64,000 nucleotides of DNA from Eumeta japonica (Eukaryota > Arthropoda > Insecta > Lepidoptera > Psychidae): NCBI GenBank assembly GCA_005406025.1, contig BGZK01000527.1, forward strand, positions 124,001-188,000, read 5' to 3'. The translations under genes and the position numbers were made by a program. Below the pieces are notes generated by a model that worked only from the letters and a program-made list of their open reading frames with translations, did not search any database and was not told where the DNA came from. Positions 48,400 through 60,300 of the stretch are shown one piece after another. Within the stretch, counting starts at the first letter, position 1; each line of letters opens with the position of its first letter.

Positions 48400-48680
48400 G
48401 TAACGCGGTTCGTCTACAGGTCCACACAGCCCGGAGGCCGGTTCCGATAAGATAAGAACGGTCCGAGTTTCGTGCACACTTCCGGTCGCAATCGACAATG
48501 AGCATTCAAGTTTATTGCACCTGAAGCCCGGCGCCGGAGCAGATAGCGCCTACCCCCCAGACCGATTAACGCAGCGGTTTGCGTCGCGAGCACCGAACAC
48601 AATACTCCGTCGGCAACGCTCTAACCGCAAACGGCGAAAACGAAAAATTACAGACTCAGGACTCGCGGGCCATTCATAAC
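48400..48680. promoter_or_regulatory. GC-rich island with GATA-type words
   Basis: CCGATAAGATAAGAACGG (about 48,443-48,460) carries two GATAAG cores in tandem, next to CCGGCGCCGG palindromic GC sequence. Not coding. Confidence 0.35.
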
Positions 48681-48689
48681 TTCGAAAGA

Positions 48690-49650
48690 ACTTACACTTC
48701 TAACGCTGTGATTCTGTGTAAACAGATTCGTGTTTGAACATAACTTCCGAACAAAGGACGTGTAATGGGTGAGGCGTACGCGCAGAGGTGATTTGTTTTT
48801 TTTTTTTGCACGGAACGCTTTCGTATCCATGAATCATTTACTTTTATCTGTTGTAAAACTGACTCATTGCCGGTTACAGTGTTTGAAACAACACTTGCAG
48901 AATTCATTATCTCTCGCATAGCCGTGACGCAGAGGGAGACAAATCAAAGGAATGGAGTATACGGTGAGATCGGATTGTAGGCTATGAATTGAAATTGTCA
49001 ATTGTTCAAAAGACTCCACAGAAAATGTTTGTCTGAAACAATGTGATAATAAAATAGTAATATAAATTCATAGCGAATACAGAAAGAAATCGCACGCAAT
49101 AAGTAACAATGCCGGAACTGTTTTGACATCCATCATTTTTATTGAACGTTGTCTTATTTATCGCCTTTTAGTAGAATTTTGGAGTAATGACTTTGTTCCT
49201 ATGTTATTGGTTCTCGACAATAAATAACATGCAAGAGAAAATACAAACGGGATTTTATAAATTAAATGCGTATGTAAATTTTGCTCTCACAGTTATATTA
49301 TATATCTAATATTTATATGAACGTAAGTAACTTTGCCCGTGAAAAGTTATTATATTTCCACGAAAAACTTGAAAGACGCCGAGCAATGCTCGCCGCCCCA
49401 GCCCAGCAACTGCACTTCATATCATTGAAACTGATATGATTTCTGTGGGATAAACTATAAATGTTTATAAATTACGGTTGAAATTAACACGTTATTATAT
49501 CTAAGTGGAAATTGACCTCTATATGAATAAAGGTAGAAAATATTTCCTAAAGACCTATATAGGTAGACTTCCTATGGGACCGAAGTTATATAAAAATGAT
49601 AGATTTTTTCCATGTTTGCCAGACCGAAGCCGCACAAAAGAAGTATATTA
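48690..49650. other. AT-rich intergenic DNA, nothing recognised
   Basis: Short minus-strand frames at 48,648-48,919 have no family features. Confidence 0.55.
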
Positions 49651-49659
49651 TTATTAATG

Positions 49660-49925
49660 TGAAAGTTTTTCAGGATGCCTGGCTTCATCTATATCAGAAG
49701 CGTAATCAGTAGTGGAAATGGAATTGGAAGTGGACAGGCAGCGCAATCGAGAGCCAAATCAGGATCAGAATCGAAAGCAGGACCAGAACCGAAATTGAGA
49801 ACGGAATCAGAGTCAAAATCGAATCTGAGATAGGATCAGAATCAAAAACGTGATCGGGACGGAATCAGAAACAGTACTGGGTTTGGAGTTGAGAGCGGGA
49901 CAAGGAATGAAATTGACCGCATAAT
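49660..49925 (-). repeat. hexamer-array repeat
   Basis: On the plus strand a run of GGATCAGAATCGAAAGCAGG-like hexamers extends from about 49,700 to 49,905. The array is long and the head degraded. No gene. Confidence 0.6.
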
Positions 49926-49929
49926 TAAT

Positions 49930-52360
49930 GAATATAAAAGATGAAGGAATTGATATGGATGAAATAATTCAAGGTCCATATGGGCGACGGTGAAGGAAGA
50001 TAGGTTTTAATATCGTTACGTAATGAATCTATCAAAGGTTCAAGGATTGAGATGATATGAAAGGAAAGACATACAAAATCAGAAAGTGTATATTTAGAAA
50101 CATAGAATCGCGATAAATCGCTAAGAAACATTTTGAACGCTTGTCGTTGATTACACTTTACTTATGAAAGCACTGATCACAGAAACTGAACTCTTTCGCC
50201 TACTCTTGTATTCAGGTATTTATACTTGTTAAAGAACCATCTAGAATAAAACGGAATATTAAAAAATCACCAAATTATGTAGAATAATTAAATTATAAAC
50301 ACGTCGTGTTAGGTATAAACAAGCAAGAAAAATTGCGTCTCGAAAAGTTCTCCTTAATAAAAATAAATTCATTTAAAAATAATGTAAACAGACTTCAATA
50401 GCGTCGAAAGAAGGCGGGGCACACGGAGCGAAGGTAATGTGATATTTTGTTCTCGGATATTTTTTTTTGCGGGAATCATTTCGCACTTTTAATTTTTTTT
50501 TATCTTGCGAGTGTAGTTCACAACAATATCTTTGGGTACTGAAACGGCCATTGTGAAGTTTTCAAAAGTTAAACGTCCTTTTTTAGCTTTTACCGATATT
50601 CTTAGCTGACATTACAAGCACTCGAGTATTAAATTTAAAAAAAAAACTCATTCGTCTATATTACGATTCCCTTGGTTAAGAGTCAATCGAGATTCTATTT
50701 AATAAAACGATTCATAATAAGCGGAATTGCATGGCTGCTCTTCTTTATATGGGTAACTTTAGGTTTTATTTCTATTGCATTTTTAAACATTTCAAACGTG
50801 ATCCCGATGTAAAATCGCCGATGTCAGGTGAAACTGAATTCATTACCGATTCACCCAAAAAAAAAATATTTAGTATTACCGAAATACACTTGTACCAATC
50901 AAACGAGGTTCTTAGCATAAATATTCTACAAATAACTGCGCTATGCTTCTAAGTTCGTATACCTATTTTGATGCAGATTTATAAACTTTGCCCGACGCCG
51001 TATTGAGATACCAAATGGACGTGGGTCAAAAAATTTCCGGACAATGTGGCTACAGGCACATATGAAGCAATACAATGAAGGTAGGTCAATTTTCCGAATG
51101 GATAATAGATGACCATGCAAAGAATGATTTTGCTCATATTTTTTAATTAAATAAAATATAATATATACAATAAAATTTTTAACTAAAATGACATTTTACT
51201 TGCTGTCATTGCTGTAGCTCGTGTTTATTAAGAAAAAGACAAACGTGTCCATCCATTACAGTGATACAAAAGAATGACCAACAGAAAACAATAAATAGAA
51301 ATAAATATATAATTCTGGCTTGCTTATTAATAAGCTGGATTAATATTTTATATGACTGCTTTTTTACTTATATATGTTCTTAAAATCATTTTTGACTTAA
51401 GAGCAAGGACGAAACGTTTAGTAAAATTTATATCCGGCAATGTGACGAAAAATAATACAATGTGTTCAACAGTCCATATAACATATGTACGTGTGCGTGC
51501 TTGCGTAAGTTCGTGTGCGCGTGTGGATGCGTGTGCGTATGTATGTATGTTTGTACATTATTCTATTATGGAATTCTAAAAGAATTCTCTGCAATTCTAA
51601 AGAAGCACGCTTGTAAATATGAAATTGATTCTGAAGTAATTCTTTGCTATTCAAATTTTGAGTGCAAACAAAAAGGAGTAATATATGTAATAGCCACGTT
51701 AAAGAGTATGTATATAAATGGTTTAGTACACTATGGAGATGAAACATGATTGTGATGTTTTTACAGTAATATGCGAGAACCATTGAATTAACGATAATAA
51801 TAATGATTTAAATGTCAATATAACATTATCTATTATATGTTTAGTAATGTAGTAGAAAATAACGCGAATAGAAAGGGAGGCGTTGGACCACTGAAAAATA
51901 TTTGGCCAACGAATCAGAAGATATCACTTTCACTTTCTTTACTGCGGACAAATTGATTAATGAGCATTTAACTGAGGCCCAACGAAAGTACTTGTTTCGT
52001 GCCTCGAAGAGCACGTTGAACGGTCGAAGACGTCAGACGTCACATCGCATTGGTGACAACGATCATTAACAGCTTCCAACTCGTCCTTGCCCAGCGTGAA
52101 AACCTTAAGATTCAAACCCATCGTGGTGAAATGAAAAAATGTATAAAGGTATGCCTCAGAAATTTAGTGACGTTAGATGATAATAAGTTAGTTAGACGGT
52201 GCAACAGATTTCTAGTGAACGAAGCTATTCGAGCTCGCCTAATATCTTCAGAAATATTGAGCCACAGACGCCGTCCTCTGAAGACAATACTGACCCGTGG
52301 AATCCAAAAAACACGGTCACGTACAAACACATTTATTTTTTTCCCAAGCAGCGCAATGTA
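49930..52360. other. intergenic DNA, nothing firm
   Basis: Frames near 51,352-51,783 arise from the GT-rich simple repeat. The 104-codon frame at 52,050-52,364 is basic and unrecognised; I rate it as chance. Confidence 0.5.
51478..51555. repeat. imperfect GT-rich simple repeat
   Basis: ATGTACGTGTGCGTGCTTGC followed by GTGTGCGCGTGTGG and GTATGTATGTATG. It creates false Cys-rich or His/Thr-rich frames. Confidence 0.7.
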
Positions 52361-52369
52361 TTAGAGCCG

Positions 52370-52580
52370 TGAAAGTAGCAGCACCTAGACGGCGACAAGA
52401 CAAACATTGTTTTCGACAAAGGAACCGAGTTCGCCGCCGGCCGGCTAATGGGGCCGGGAGTGGGAGTGCTGCGACAACACCAGCGCCCTCTAGTGTTTTA
52501 AACTGTTTGCTCATCCATAAAGCTCTCGTGGCGTTTACCCCGCGGATACGGGCACCCACTTGTGCATTATGGATGCGTCA
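52370..52580. promoter_or_regulatory. GC-rich island with near-consensus CTCF motif
   Basis: The minus strand of 52,480-52,496 reads ACACTAGAGGGCGCTGG, one mismatch from the core CCACTAGAGGGCGCT. Flanks are CpG-rich with CGCCGCCGGCCGGC. Candidate insulator or boundary 20 kb upstream of hh. Confidence 0.4.
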
Positions 52581-53194
52581 AGAGATCAAAATTTTTAATG
52601 ACACTAGTTTGTGTATTTTTCCGTCAGAGGACCTTCCCACCTCTTATTCGGTTTTCTTACGACATTATTAAGGTGAGTTTATTATATTTATTTTGGTATT
52701 ACATACACATTCAGTTTTATATCGTCAATAATAGATAATAATGTTCGCTTAGTAGCAATAAACTCTCGTAACGTTATTTTGATTCGTAGTTAAAATTTCA
52801 CGGAAAATGTTTGATTTTAAATTACAGTGATTAACGTTTTACCAGCACGTCCACTTGCAACGCAGGAAATACGAGATAGAGTGAAGACCGAGTTAGGACA
52901 CTAGGTAAAATCTTTTGTCATAGGTATCTGCATTGGACAATTATAAAATCGCGTGCAATCAACTGCATGCGCAGCTTCTGTGCAAAAAGAAACCGTTACG
53001 GAGACGTTGAACTAATCATAGAAGACGGGCGATAAAAGTCGCGTAATAGCGATCATCGTTAACTAATTCGATAAACTTACTAATATTATTGTTGTTTACC
53101 TATTTATTAGTACAGTTTCGGTGCGTAAAATTTCCAAACCAAAAAGTAAATATTCTCACTTCCTACTATCATAATTCATGCTAACGCATTTATT

Positions 53195-53475
53195 CGAAAC
53201 TAACTTTCGCCCACGGTTCTGGCCGGGAATGTACAGTATGAACTCTTACAACTTTTGTATCGACCGATGACGCTGGGTCTACCATAATCCCGTCCCCAGT
53301 CGTACTCCCGATTTCGATTCCGCTCTCAACTTTAGGTAGTCCCGGTCCCGCTCTCAATTTGATTTCTATCCCGATCCTGTTCTCTTTCTCGATACCACTC
53401 CCGTTCGCGGTCCCACTTTTTGATACCGACCCCGGATTCACCTTCAATTCAGTTCCGATCGAATTATCCAATCTT
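53195..53475 (+). repeat. hexamer-array repeat
   Basis: Head AACTTTCGCCCACGGTTCTG, then an array with CCCGATTTCGATTCCGCTC, GGTCCCGCTCTCAATT and similar to about 53,460. The array makes a false minus-strand frame of Gly/Ser/Ile/Glu repeats (53,190-53,471), not called as a gene. Confidence 0.65.
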
Positions 53476-53697
53476 TAAGCATTCTCAATCTTCACGGACG
53501 AACCTTAAATATTTCTGGTAAGAAAATATAAATCCAAAAATTAAAACCCGACTACAAAAAAATCGCGCTCTCAAAAAGTATATAGAAAACAAATTTTTTG
53601 GCTGACATTCTTATTTACTAACTATTCAGTATTTACATTTAATAAGCAGAAAATATCAATTCCAATTTCATTTTCAATTTTAAATGAAAAATACAAT

Positions 53698-53737
53698 TGC
53701 GACTATTTTCTGAAAGCGATGTTCAGAAATAGTCGCA
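53698..53737. repeat. near-perfect hairpin, 16-bp arms with one bulge
   Basis: TGCGACTATTTTCTGAA, 7-base loop, TTCAGAAATAGTCGCA; one extra T in the left arm. Confidence 0.9.
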
Positions 53738-53944
53738 TACGTATGCCACCTTGCCCAAAGGGTCCCTTACTGCTGTTTTGTACTTTTTGAAGAGCGATTT
53801 TTTTCGTAATCAGGTTTTAGTTTTTGGAGTTTTATAATTTTGTTTTATTGTTTATTTTGTTGTTTGGTTATTTGGTGGTTTAATTAATTTGTTGTTTTGT
53901 TTTCTACAAAAATGTGTGCAGTGCCGCCTAACAATTTATTTATT

Positions 53945-54430
53945 AAATATACTAATTAAAGCTCTTTCATTTGATACCGAACACGCTATTTAAAAAAGAA
54001 CCTTGATTTTTTGCCCTTTAAAGGACGCCATATTAAATTTAGTGTGACATTACACAGACTTAAATGTTTGGTTTCTATCATTATACGAAATCGTTGGGTG
54101 AATACAAACAGCGTGAAGCAGCTAGTAATAAATATACATATATTTGAAATGTGCTAATGAAGCTCTATCGTTTGATACCCATATAGCACCGTTCATTTTT
54201 TTTATTCCTGACTTCATGCCCTCTAGAGACCCCTATATTAAATTAGTGAGACGTCACTTAGTCACCAGCGGACGGTAAAAACACTTTTAACTATACCTTA
54301 TGTGTTTAATTACGATAATCAGTTTAGAAGTTATGCGGGATTAGATGAACACACATGTATACATCATCTATAGGGGCTGAGATCATAACCCTCGTTTTGA
54401 CTTCGCCATAGTCGGCTAATAAAAAGTATT
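53945..54430. repeat. two tandem copies of a diverged unit
   Basis: The unit AGCTCTTTCATTTGATACC at about 53,959 recurs as AGCTCTATCGTTTGATACC near 54,162. Each is followed by a CCATATTAAATTTAG / CCTATATTAAATTAG and GTGACATTAC / GAGACGTCAC segment. It is a direct repeat with a period near 200 bp, probably an interspersed element built of units. No coding. Confidence 0.55.
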
Positions 54431-54439
54431 CTAATTGCA

Positions 54440-55850
54440 ACCCAATAAGCCCCTCTACCTTTTGGTGAAAGATCCATCAATATTGGCTCAACCGTGTGGA
54501 AAGATTACCCTGCAAAAGCAAATACGGACGACTTTTTTAAAGTACATTATGTGTTAGATAAATAACATTAAATAATTATTTTTTTAAATCCAACGTTGTT
54601 TATATGTATGCATATCGTTGTAATGTGACTTTATGACGTTTTAAGATTAGTAATCGGTTTTTCTCTTTCTTATGTGTATAAAAATCATTTAAATGCGAGA
54701 AAATGTAAGGCACCGCCCAAGGCTTATAAAAGTTCGAATTTGTTTTTTTTTTTTCCAACCGAACATTAACTTAATTAAAACGGCATGACGTACAGCCCCT
54801 CCGACAAGTTTTATAAGTGCGCAAAAGATTATACGCGGTACGTACTCACTAACTTACCAACATTCTTTAAAGGATTTGAAAAAAATATACAAATTACATC
54901 GATTATATGTAATTTGTAATACGACCCGTGTAATGTTAAGCATTATAAAAGTCATAATAACGAGCACCGTACTGCGCGTACGGCCACTCCCTGGAGAATG
55001 CCTTCAAAGAATTAAGTATTAAAAAAAACATATAAGCATCATCCCGGATTCTGTGTCTTAAATTATATACAATTTACCTTCTAAAAGCGTAAATAATGCA
55101 GTTAAGATTTAAAAAAAAATAAAGAGATAGTGTTTCGTATAAATAAAAAGTTTAAAAAAAAACAGTTGGGTGGAAAATTTATCCATCTAGTAATTGAAAA
55201 ATGTTATGGGATTGAGAGAAATTACCAATCTAATACAAATACCAATTTATGTATTTGACAGGATAACCGACCTTGATAAGTGAAGTGCTTATCAAAGCAT
55301 AGTTCTTATATTTACTTAATAATGAAACAGCTATAATCCTGCGATTTCTGTAGTGTGACAGTTGAGAAATAGCTCCCTTATAATAATTTTAGAAAAAAAA
55401 AAACGTTAAATCGAAAGACATTCTGACGTCATATTAACATTTACAAAATAGTAGAGGGAAAATGTCTATCGTTCGTAATAAAAGTATCTAAATGTATATG
55501 TAAATATAAGACAAAAAACTTAATATGCGACAAATTGTTTAACTTAGTTATTTAGCCGGCAGATGGCGACAAGAGTTAAGTAAAAAAGTAGATAATAAAC
55601 AAGCACTACAAATCTGGTAGCAGTATTAACCAAAACCACGTTCCAATACAAATTGTAGATCACTTCGAATTTAAATATTAATTATTATTCCATGTATATT
55701 GAATATAACAAAACATATATATTAAAAATTTTATCGCTTAAATGCACATTTCTTTTTCGTAATTTATTTTGAAAAGATATTTATAAATCTGTGCATTTGA
55801 ACAACAATATTTTTGGCTAATTGCTTAGAACATTTTACTAATACCCTCGG
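54440..55850. other. AT-rich intergenic DNA, nothing recognised
   Basis: No coding-like frames. Contains CAGATGGCGACA near 55,560, a weaker CTCF-like word. Confidence 0.6.
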
Positions 55851-55859
55851 TTTTACATA

Positions 55860-56240
55860 AATTGCCCCAGCGGATTAGCTCTACTGTGTGTGAAGACTCG
55901 CTTCCGCTCCACGACCTCGCCGCCCTGAGCCTACAACGTCGCGGTCAGTGAGTCGCGTGCGAAAATAATGTTAAAATCGCCGCAAAATAAATTGCACTTG
56001 TATTTATTTATGTCAAAGGTACATTTTAGTACGCGCCCAGGTTTTTAATATCGATTCGATGCCACTCATAAGTTACCAATTTGACCGAATGGGCCATTTA
56101 GAACTTACACCACGCACGCATTAAGTTCTTAATGGATATATTTCAATGCCATATTCGTTATTGTTTTATACCGCCACCACCAGGACACCAGATTACGCCC
56201 TTATCAATTCCAGGCGGAGAACTAAGGCTTCTAAATAAAC
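55860..56240. promoter_or_regulatory. moderate GC island, candidate enhancer
   Basis: Unique balanced DNA with GCTCCACGACCTCGCCGCCC and GTCAAAGGT (an HNF4/TCF-like word). Not coding. Confidence 0.3.
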
Positions 56241-56249
56241 TCGAATATA

Positions 56250-57230
56250 TGAAAATGTTAAGAATTTTTTAAAATATTTTTTTCTTATTTAGTCCCTCGT
56301 TGTTTTTAGATAACCTCTCTGTTTAGACAGTGTAGAATAAATTATCAAAAGAAAGCATTCCTTTGGTTTATACCCCATAAAAGGTGATAATTGATTCGTT
56401 CGAAAAAAAGGGATTAAATGTTACTCTACGATCGATAAAACTATTTTTATACTTCTATAAGTATACGACTATTTAAATAAAAATTTTCACTTGCAAAATA
56501 ATTTAAAGAAGACACAGCCAAAATGAGAAAATAAACACACATTTTATAGAAAACTAAATAACGGCGGATTGAATCTTTTGAATCTTTCAAAAACCTTTTA
56601 TGAAATCGCAAAACTATTTAGAAAATCAATTTATCATCACAGGTACCTTTTTATTAAAAAATAAGGCGAAGAAGCTCTGGAAGCAAGTGATTTAGTATTA
56701 TTCCTCACTTTTTTCATTTATATTTTACGGTTTGGTAAACATAATATTTTTTTTTATTTTAAAGTTCATATTTGGCGAAATTTAAAAGCTGTTATCTACG
56801 TGGCGTTAAGCGTCTTCGAGAGATTAAACCAGTCAACTGCCGCTGCAGCACCGAGTGTACAACAAAGCTCTGTGCGTTCTAAGTAAACAAGACATTCTCA
56901 ACGGAAACATAAAATGCATTAGGATATATTTTTACTGTGAATTCTAGTCACCTTTACAAAAGAACACAGCGAATAACGGAAATGAATATACCCAAAGATT
57001 ATATAAGCATATTTTTCCAGTCGCGAATTATGGAATATTTAAACATCTCAAGTGTTATTACTGGTATGACATATTATAAATAGTATGATTTTATAACAAA
57101 CAGATAAAACCTTTTTATTTGATTTTTTTTTTTCATTTTTAGTAATAAAACAATATCCATATTTACGTAGCGTTTTAAAAACAAAAAAAAATATGCGTAA
57201 TTAAACAATTTCTATGAACCCATAGTATTA
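56250..57230. other. AT-rich intergenic DNA, nothing recognised
   Basis: No open frame over 60 codons and no repeat boundary seen. Confidence 0.6.
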
Positions 57231-57239
57231 ATATTTTGA

Positions 57240-57500
57240 TGGCCGCGTTTCCCTGCGTTCCATATTAAAATTCATCTTTTATTCGTCGTCGCTTCCATCG
57301 TAAACTTATCGCTTATCAGAAAGCGATACATATTATGTCGGATCGTTTCCCCACAAACACCGGCACCTGTTATGTTGACTCGGAACACGTTAACTTTTTG
57401 TGAATGCGCCGAATCCAGGGACCAGTTTTGCCGATCCATTCCCCTTCCGCGCCCCTCTACACCTTAAGGTGTTTCTTCACTCGTTATCCAAAGCAGGCAC
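57240..57500. promoter_or_regulatory. candidate enhancer with T-box-type palindrome
   Basis: ACACCTTAAGGTGT (57,459-57,472) is a perfect 14-bp palindrome of two AGGTGT T-box half-sites. Near 57,308-57,327 lie CTTATCGCTTATCAGAAAGC, GATA-type words in tandem. Not coding. Confidence 0.4.
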
Positions 57501-58039
57501 GACGTTATTAATTTGAATTGGATATGCATTGATTTTTATTCATCAAAATAAAAATTTCACAAAAGGTACGGATTTGCTACCAATTCATGGATTATATGTT
57601 TAATGGTTTGGTTAAATGTTATGTTGTATTAAGAATCTCTTCTATCATCTCCTTTTAAAGTAACTTTTAACAAAAAGTCTCCTTTATAATAAAATGTTCG
57701 TCCGCGTCTTCCTTTTAATTGGTTTTATCCCGAACAACCGTTAAAAAAAATTAACCGTTAAAAGATTTTTTTTAAATATCATTTTAAAAGGTGGAAGAGG
57801 CTGTCAATAGCATAACAAATTAAGTATTTTTTTTATGTGTACGAAATATAATACAGAATCCTAATGCCGCAATTCAGACTCGTGTCTGTTCAAATTGTTT
57901 GCTCTATAAAAAAAAACTAATATTATTTAAAATTATATACCAAATTTCTAAAGAATAGAAATTGAAGCAACACATACAAAACAAATATATGGACAGACGG
58001 ATTGATCAAAAACCCAAAAGCTTCGGTGACTGCAGAACC

Positions 58040-58215
58040 CTAATAATACACAAAGCGCGGCGTGGGAAACGTCAGAGAGGTTGTATCCGAGCATAACCGA
58101 AGAGCGCCGAAGAGGGGCGAGCGTAAATCGAACGGGCGCAATAAAAAGTCGGCAGCATTCGGAGCGCGTGCCTCGACGTGTGTGGTCCACTTCGGAGGTC
58201 TTTCGAGGAGTGTGA
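58040..58215. promoter_or_regulatory. GC-rich island with Su(H)-type site
   Basis: CGTGGGAAAC at 58,061-58,070 fits the Su(H)/CSL consensus YRTGRGAA. The stretch is CpG-rich, and its frames on the minus strand have no family features. Confidence 0.3.
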
Positions 58216-58554
58216 TAAATTGATATCGTTCCTCTTTTATGAGAATCAACTTTTTTTGGCGATTAGTTTTGCAAAATTATAACTTTGTGGTTGCATAACA
58301 TAACGTTATTATTTATATTGTGATAGGTATACTATTATGTGAAAAATGTTTGATGTTTTTACTGCTTTGTTAACATAATGTAAACAAATGCTATTGTTCC
58401 GTTATCAATATTGTCGCAGAAAAATATGCAATAAATACTTATTAAAACATAGCTCCAAAATCTGAACTTAAAAATTTATTTTAGGGGCTTTATATTAGCA
58501 ACAAAATAAGCCTTTTTATATAAATACCTAAAATATTAATTATCTTCTTTCGTT

Positions 58555-58830
58555 GGTAATGACCGAATGGTCAAGCGCAATGCTTTCAAATCAAAACGTA
58601 TCGACTTCAATGGGATTGGATTCGATACCCTGACCACAGACGAATTAACCTATGGATTTTTCACGTCAACTTCGACACAAATTAAAACACATTAACCCTA
58701 TGGTTTCGGCCTTTGTTATTACAGTGACGTAGATCGTTAATAGTCCTCACATAGTATCGAGTCAGCATTGAAGCCTAAAGGTCCATGTTGAAATAAAAAT
58801 ATTGTAAGAAGGTGCACCTCAGCAATTAGC
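58555..58830 (+). repeat. tRNA-derived SINE-like element
   Basis: Head with A-box-like ACCGAATGGTCAAGCG and B-box-like GGATTCGATACCC at the expected spacing, body TTAACCCTATGGTTTCGGCC then GTGACGTAGATCG. The body matches the other two copies. It ends where the 472-bp repeat copy 2 begins. Confidence 0.6.
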
Positions 58831-58834
58831 TGAC

Positions 58835-59305
58835 AAAAAAATTTGGTTGCCTGTAAAGTCGGTATACGGGTGAAAGTTTTACGTGACAACGACTTTGAAT
58901 GGTAAAATCATTTTAATGTGAATATTCATTCGTATAGTAGGAAGAAGGATGAAATAATAGTAACAATTTAAAACATTTATTTATACAAAGAATTATATTT
59001 AAAACATTAATTTATACAAAGAATCTCGCACTGAATTTCATATTAACAAAATTTTATTTTTACCTTTACACATACATACGTATTTATATACAAATACATA
59101 CAATAACTTGCAATACATTTGCAAGCTATGCACTAATTCTCTAGTGCTGCGCGCGCGGCAGACCGATCATAGTTGAGTGGGAGAGAGACGCAAGGCATTC
59201 GGCGGGCTCTCTCGTTCGGTGACTCATCGTTACGTTACCGAGCGTTACACTTTTTCATAAGTGACTCCCAGCCGCAACCTAATTTAAGACGTTGTCACGT
59301 CAAAA
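58835..59305. repeat. 472-bp dispersed repeat, copy 2
   Basis: Second copy of the element at 162-633. Differences include one C/T change near its left end, a 2-base deletion in a TA-rich run, a C deletion in the GGGCCTCTC region and a small change at the TTTTCAAAGTG site. The subterminal 11-mers are at 58,881-58,891 and 59,290-59,300. It directly abuts the end of a SINE-like element (58,555-58,830). Confidence 0.85.
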
Positions 59306-59976
59306 ACCGACACAGCAACTGTGTAGCGCTATCCTAAATTTACACTCCTAAATTTACATTCCACGCTTAAAATTGTCGCAACGAAAACGGTTCTTAAAAC
59401 ATAAAGCTTGTTCTTTACTTTGCTAAGATTTCAGGGTCTCATAATTAATTTATTTTTTTTAATCACATTCCAAGTGTTTTAAAACATTTAAATAAAACAT
59501 ATCGATTCGTTTTTTTTTTTTTTAATTTCCTACGCTTTTAATGGTTGACCTGCGCATATGGATGTGACCAATTGACATCAATATGCGCACTTCAATCAGA
59601 AATTACCCGACATTATATTATTAGATACAATGTAAGACTATATTATATCAGCACTATATATGATTTGTGATTTATTATATTAGCTCTATAAATATTATAT
59701 TGGATTTGAATTTCTTATTGTACTTAGACAACCGAGCTTTCCTCAACGTCTTTCGAATTTCCCGTGTGAAAATAATACCTTTCCGCGGGAAAAGTTTCTT
59801 AAATTCATTTCAAACAATACATATTTAGATTATCCTTTCCAAAACGTATTTTATTTATATTTAGTACCATCTGTAGCTTAAATCGTGTCTTGAAATCTGT
59901 TGTTGAGAACCAATAACATATCAACAATGCAATTACCTCAAAATTCTACGAAAATAAATAAAGAAGCGTTTTGAAG

Positions 59977-60040
59977 TGTGTGTGCGCGCGTGAGCGCGTG
60001 TGCGCGTTTGTGTACGTGTGTGTGTGTGCGTGTACATGTG
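59977..60040. repeat. imperfect (TG/CG)n purine-pyrimidine tract
   Basis: Alternating TGTGTGCGCGCGTGAGCGCG and GTGTGTGTGTGTGCGTG segments. Alternating purine-pyrimidine composition is Z-DNA-prone. Confidence 0.85.
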
Positions 60041-60084
60041 ATTATTCATTTAAAGTAATATAATATAATAATTGTTGAATTGTA

Positions 60085-60300
60085 TGAACTTGAGAGGTTT
60101 TATTTTCTCCGATGGAATGCATAAGGCATACAGATAATATAATTGAGTTCCTTCGTACGACGCATATTACCATTTTCATGCCCACCATGTCCCGGTTTTA
60201 AAACCGATAGCGATTCCGACACCGGTTTCTATTCCAATTCATGAAATCCATATTGAAATGCAGATCAGCATCAGAACAATTGGAATAATATCGACTGCCG
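60085..60300 (+). repeat. hexamer-array repeat, decayed
   Basis: A short array with CGATAGCGATTCCGACACCG preceded by a decayed head. The weakest of the listed copies. Confidence 0.4.

Noticed and set aside
51462..51783. Cys-rich frame and its His/Thr-rich antisense
   Set aside because: Arises from GT-rich simple repeat; no family feature.
53190..53471. Gly/Ser/Glu/Ile repeat protein on the minus strand
   Set aside because: Translation of a hexamer array, with a repeat head adjacent.
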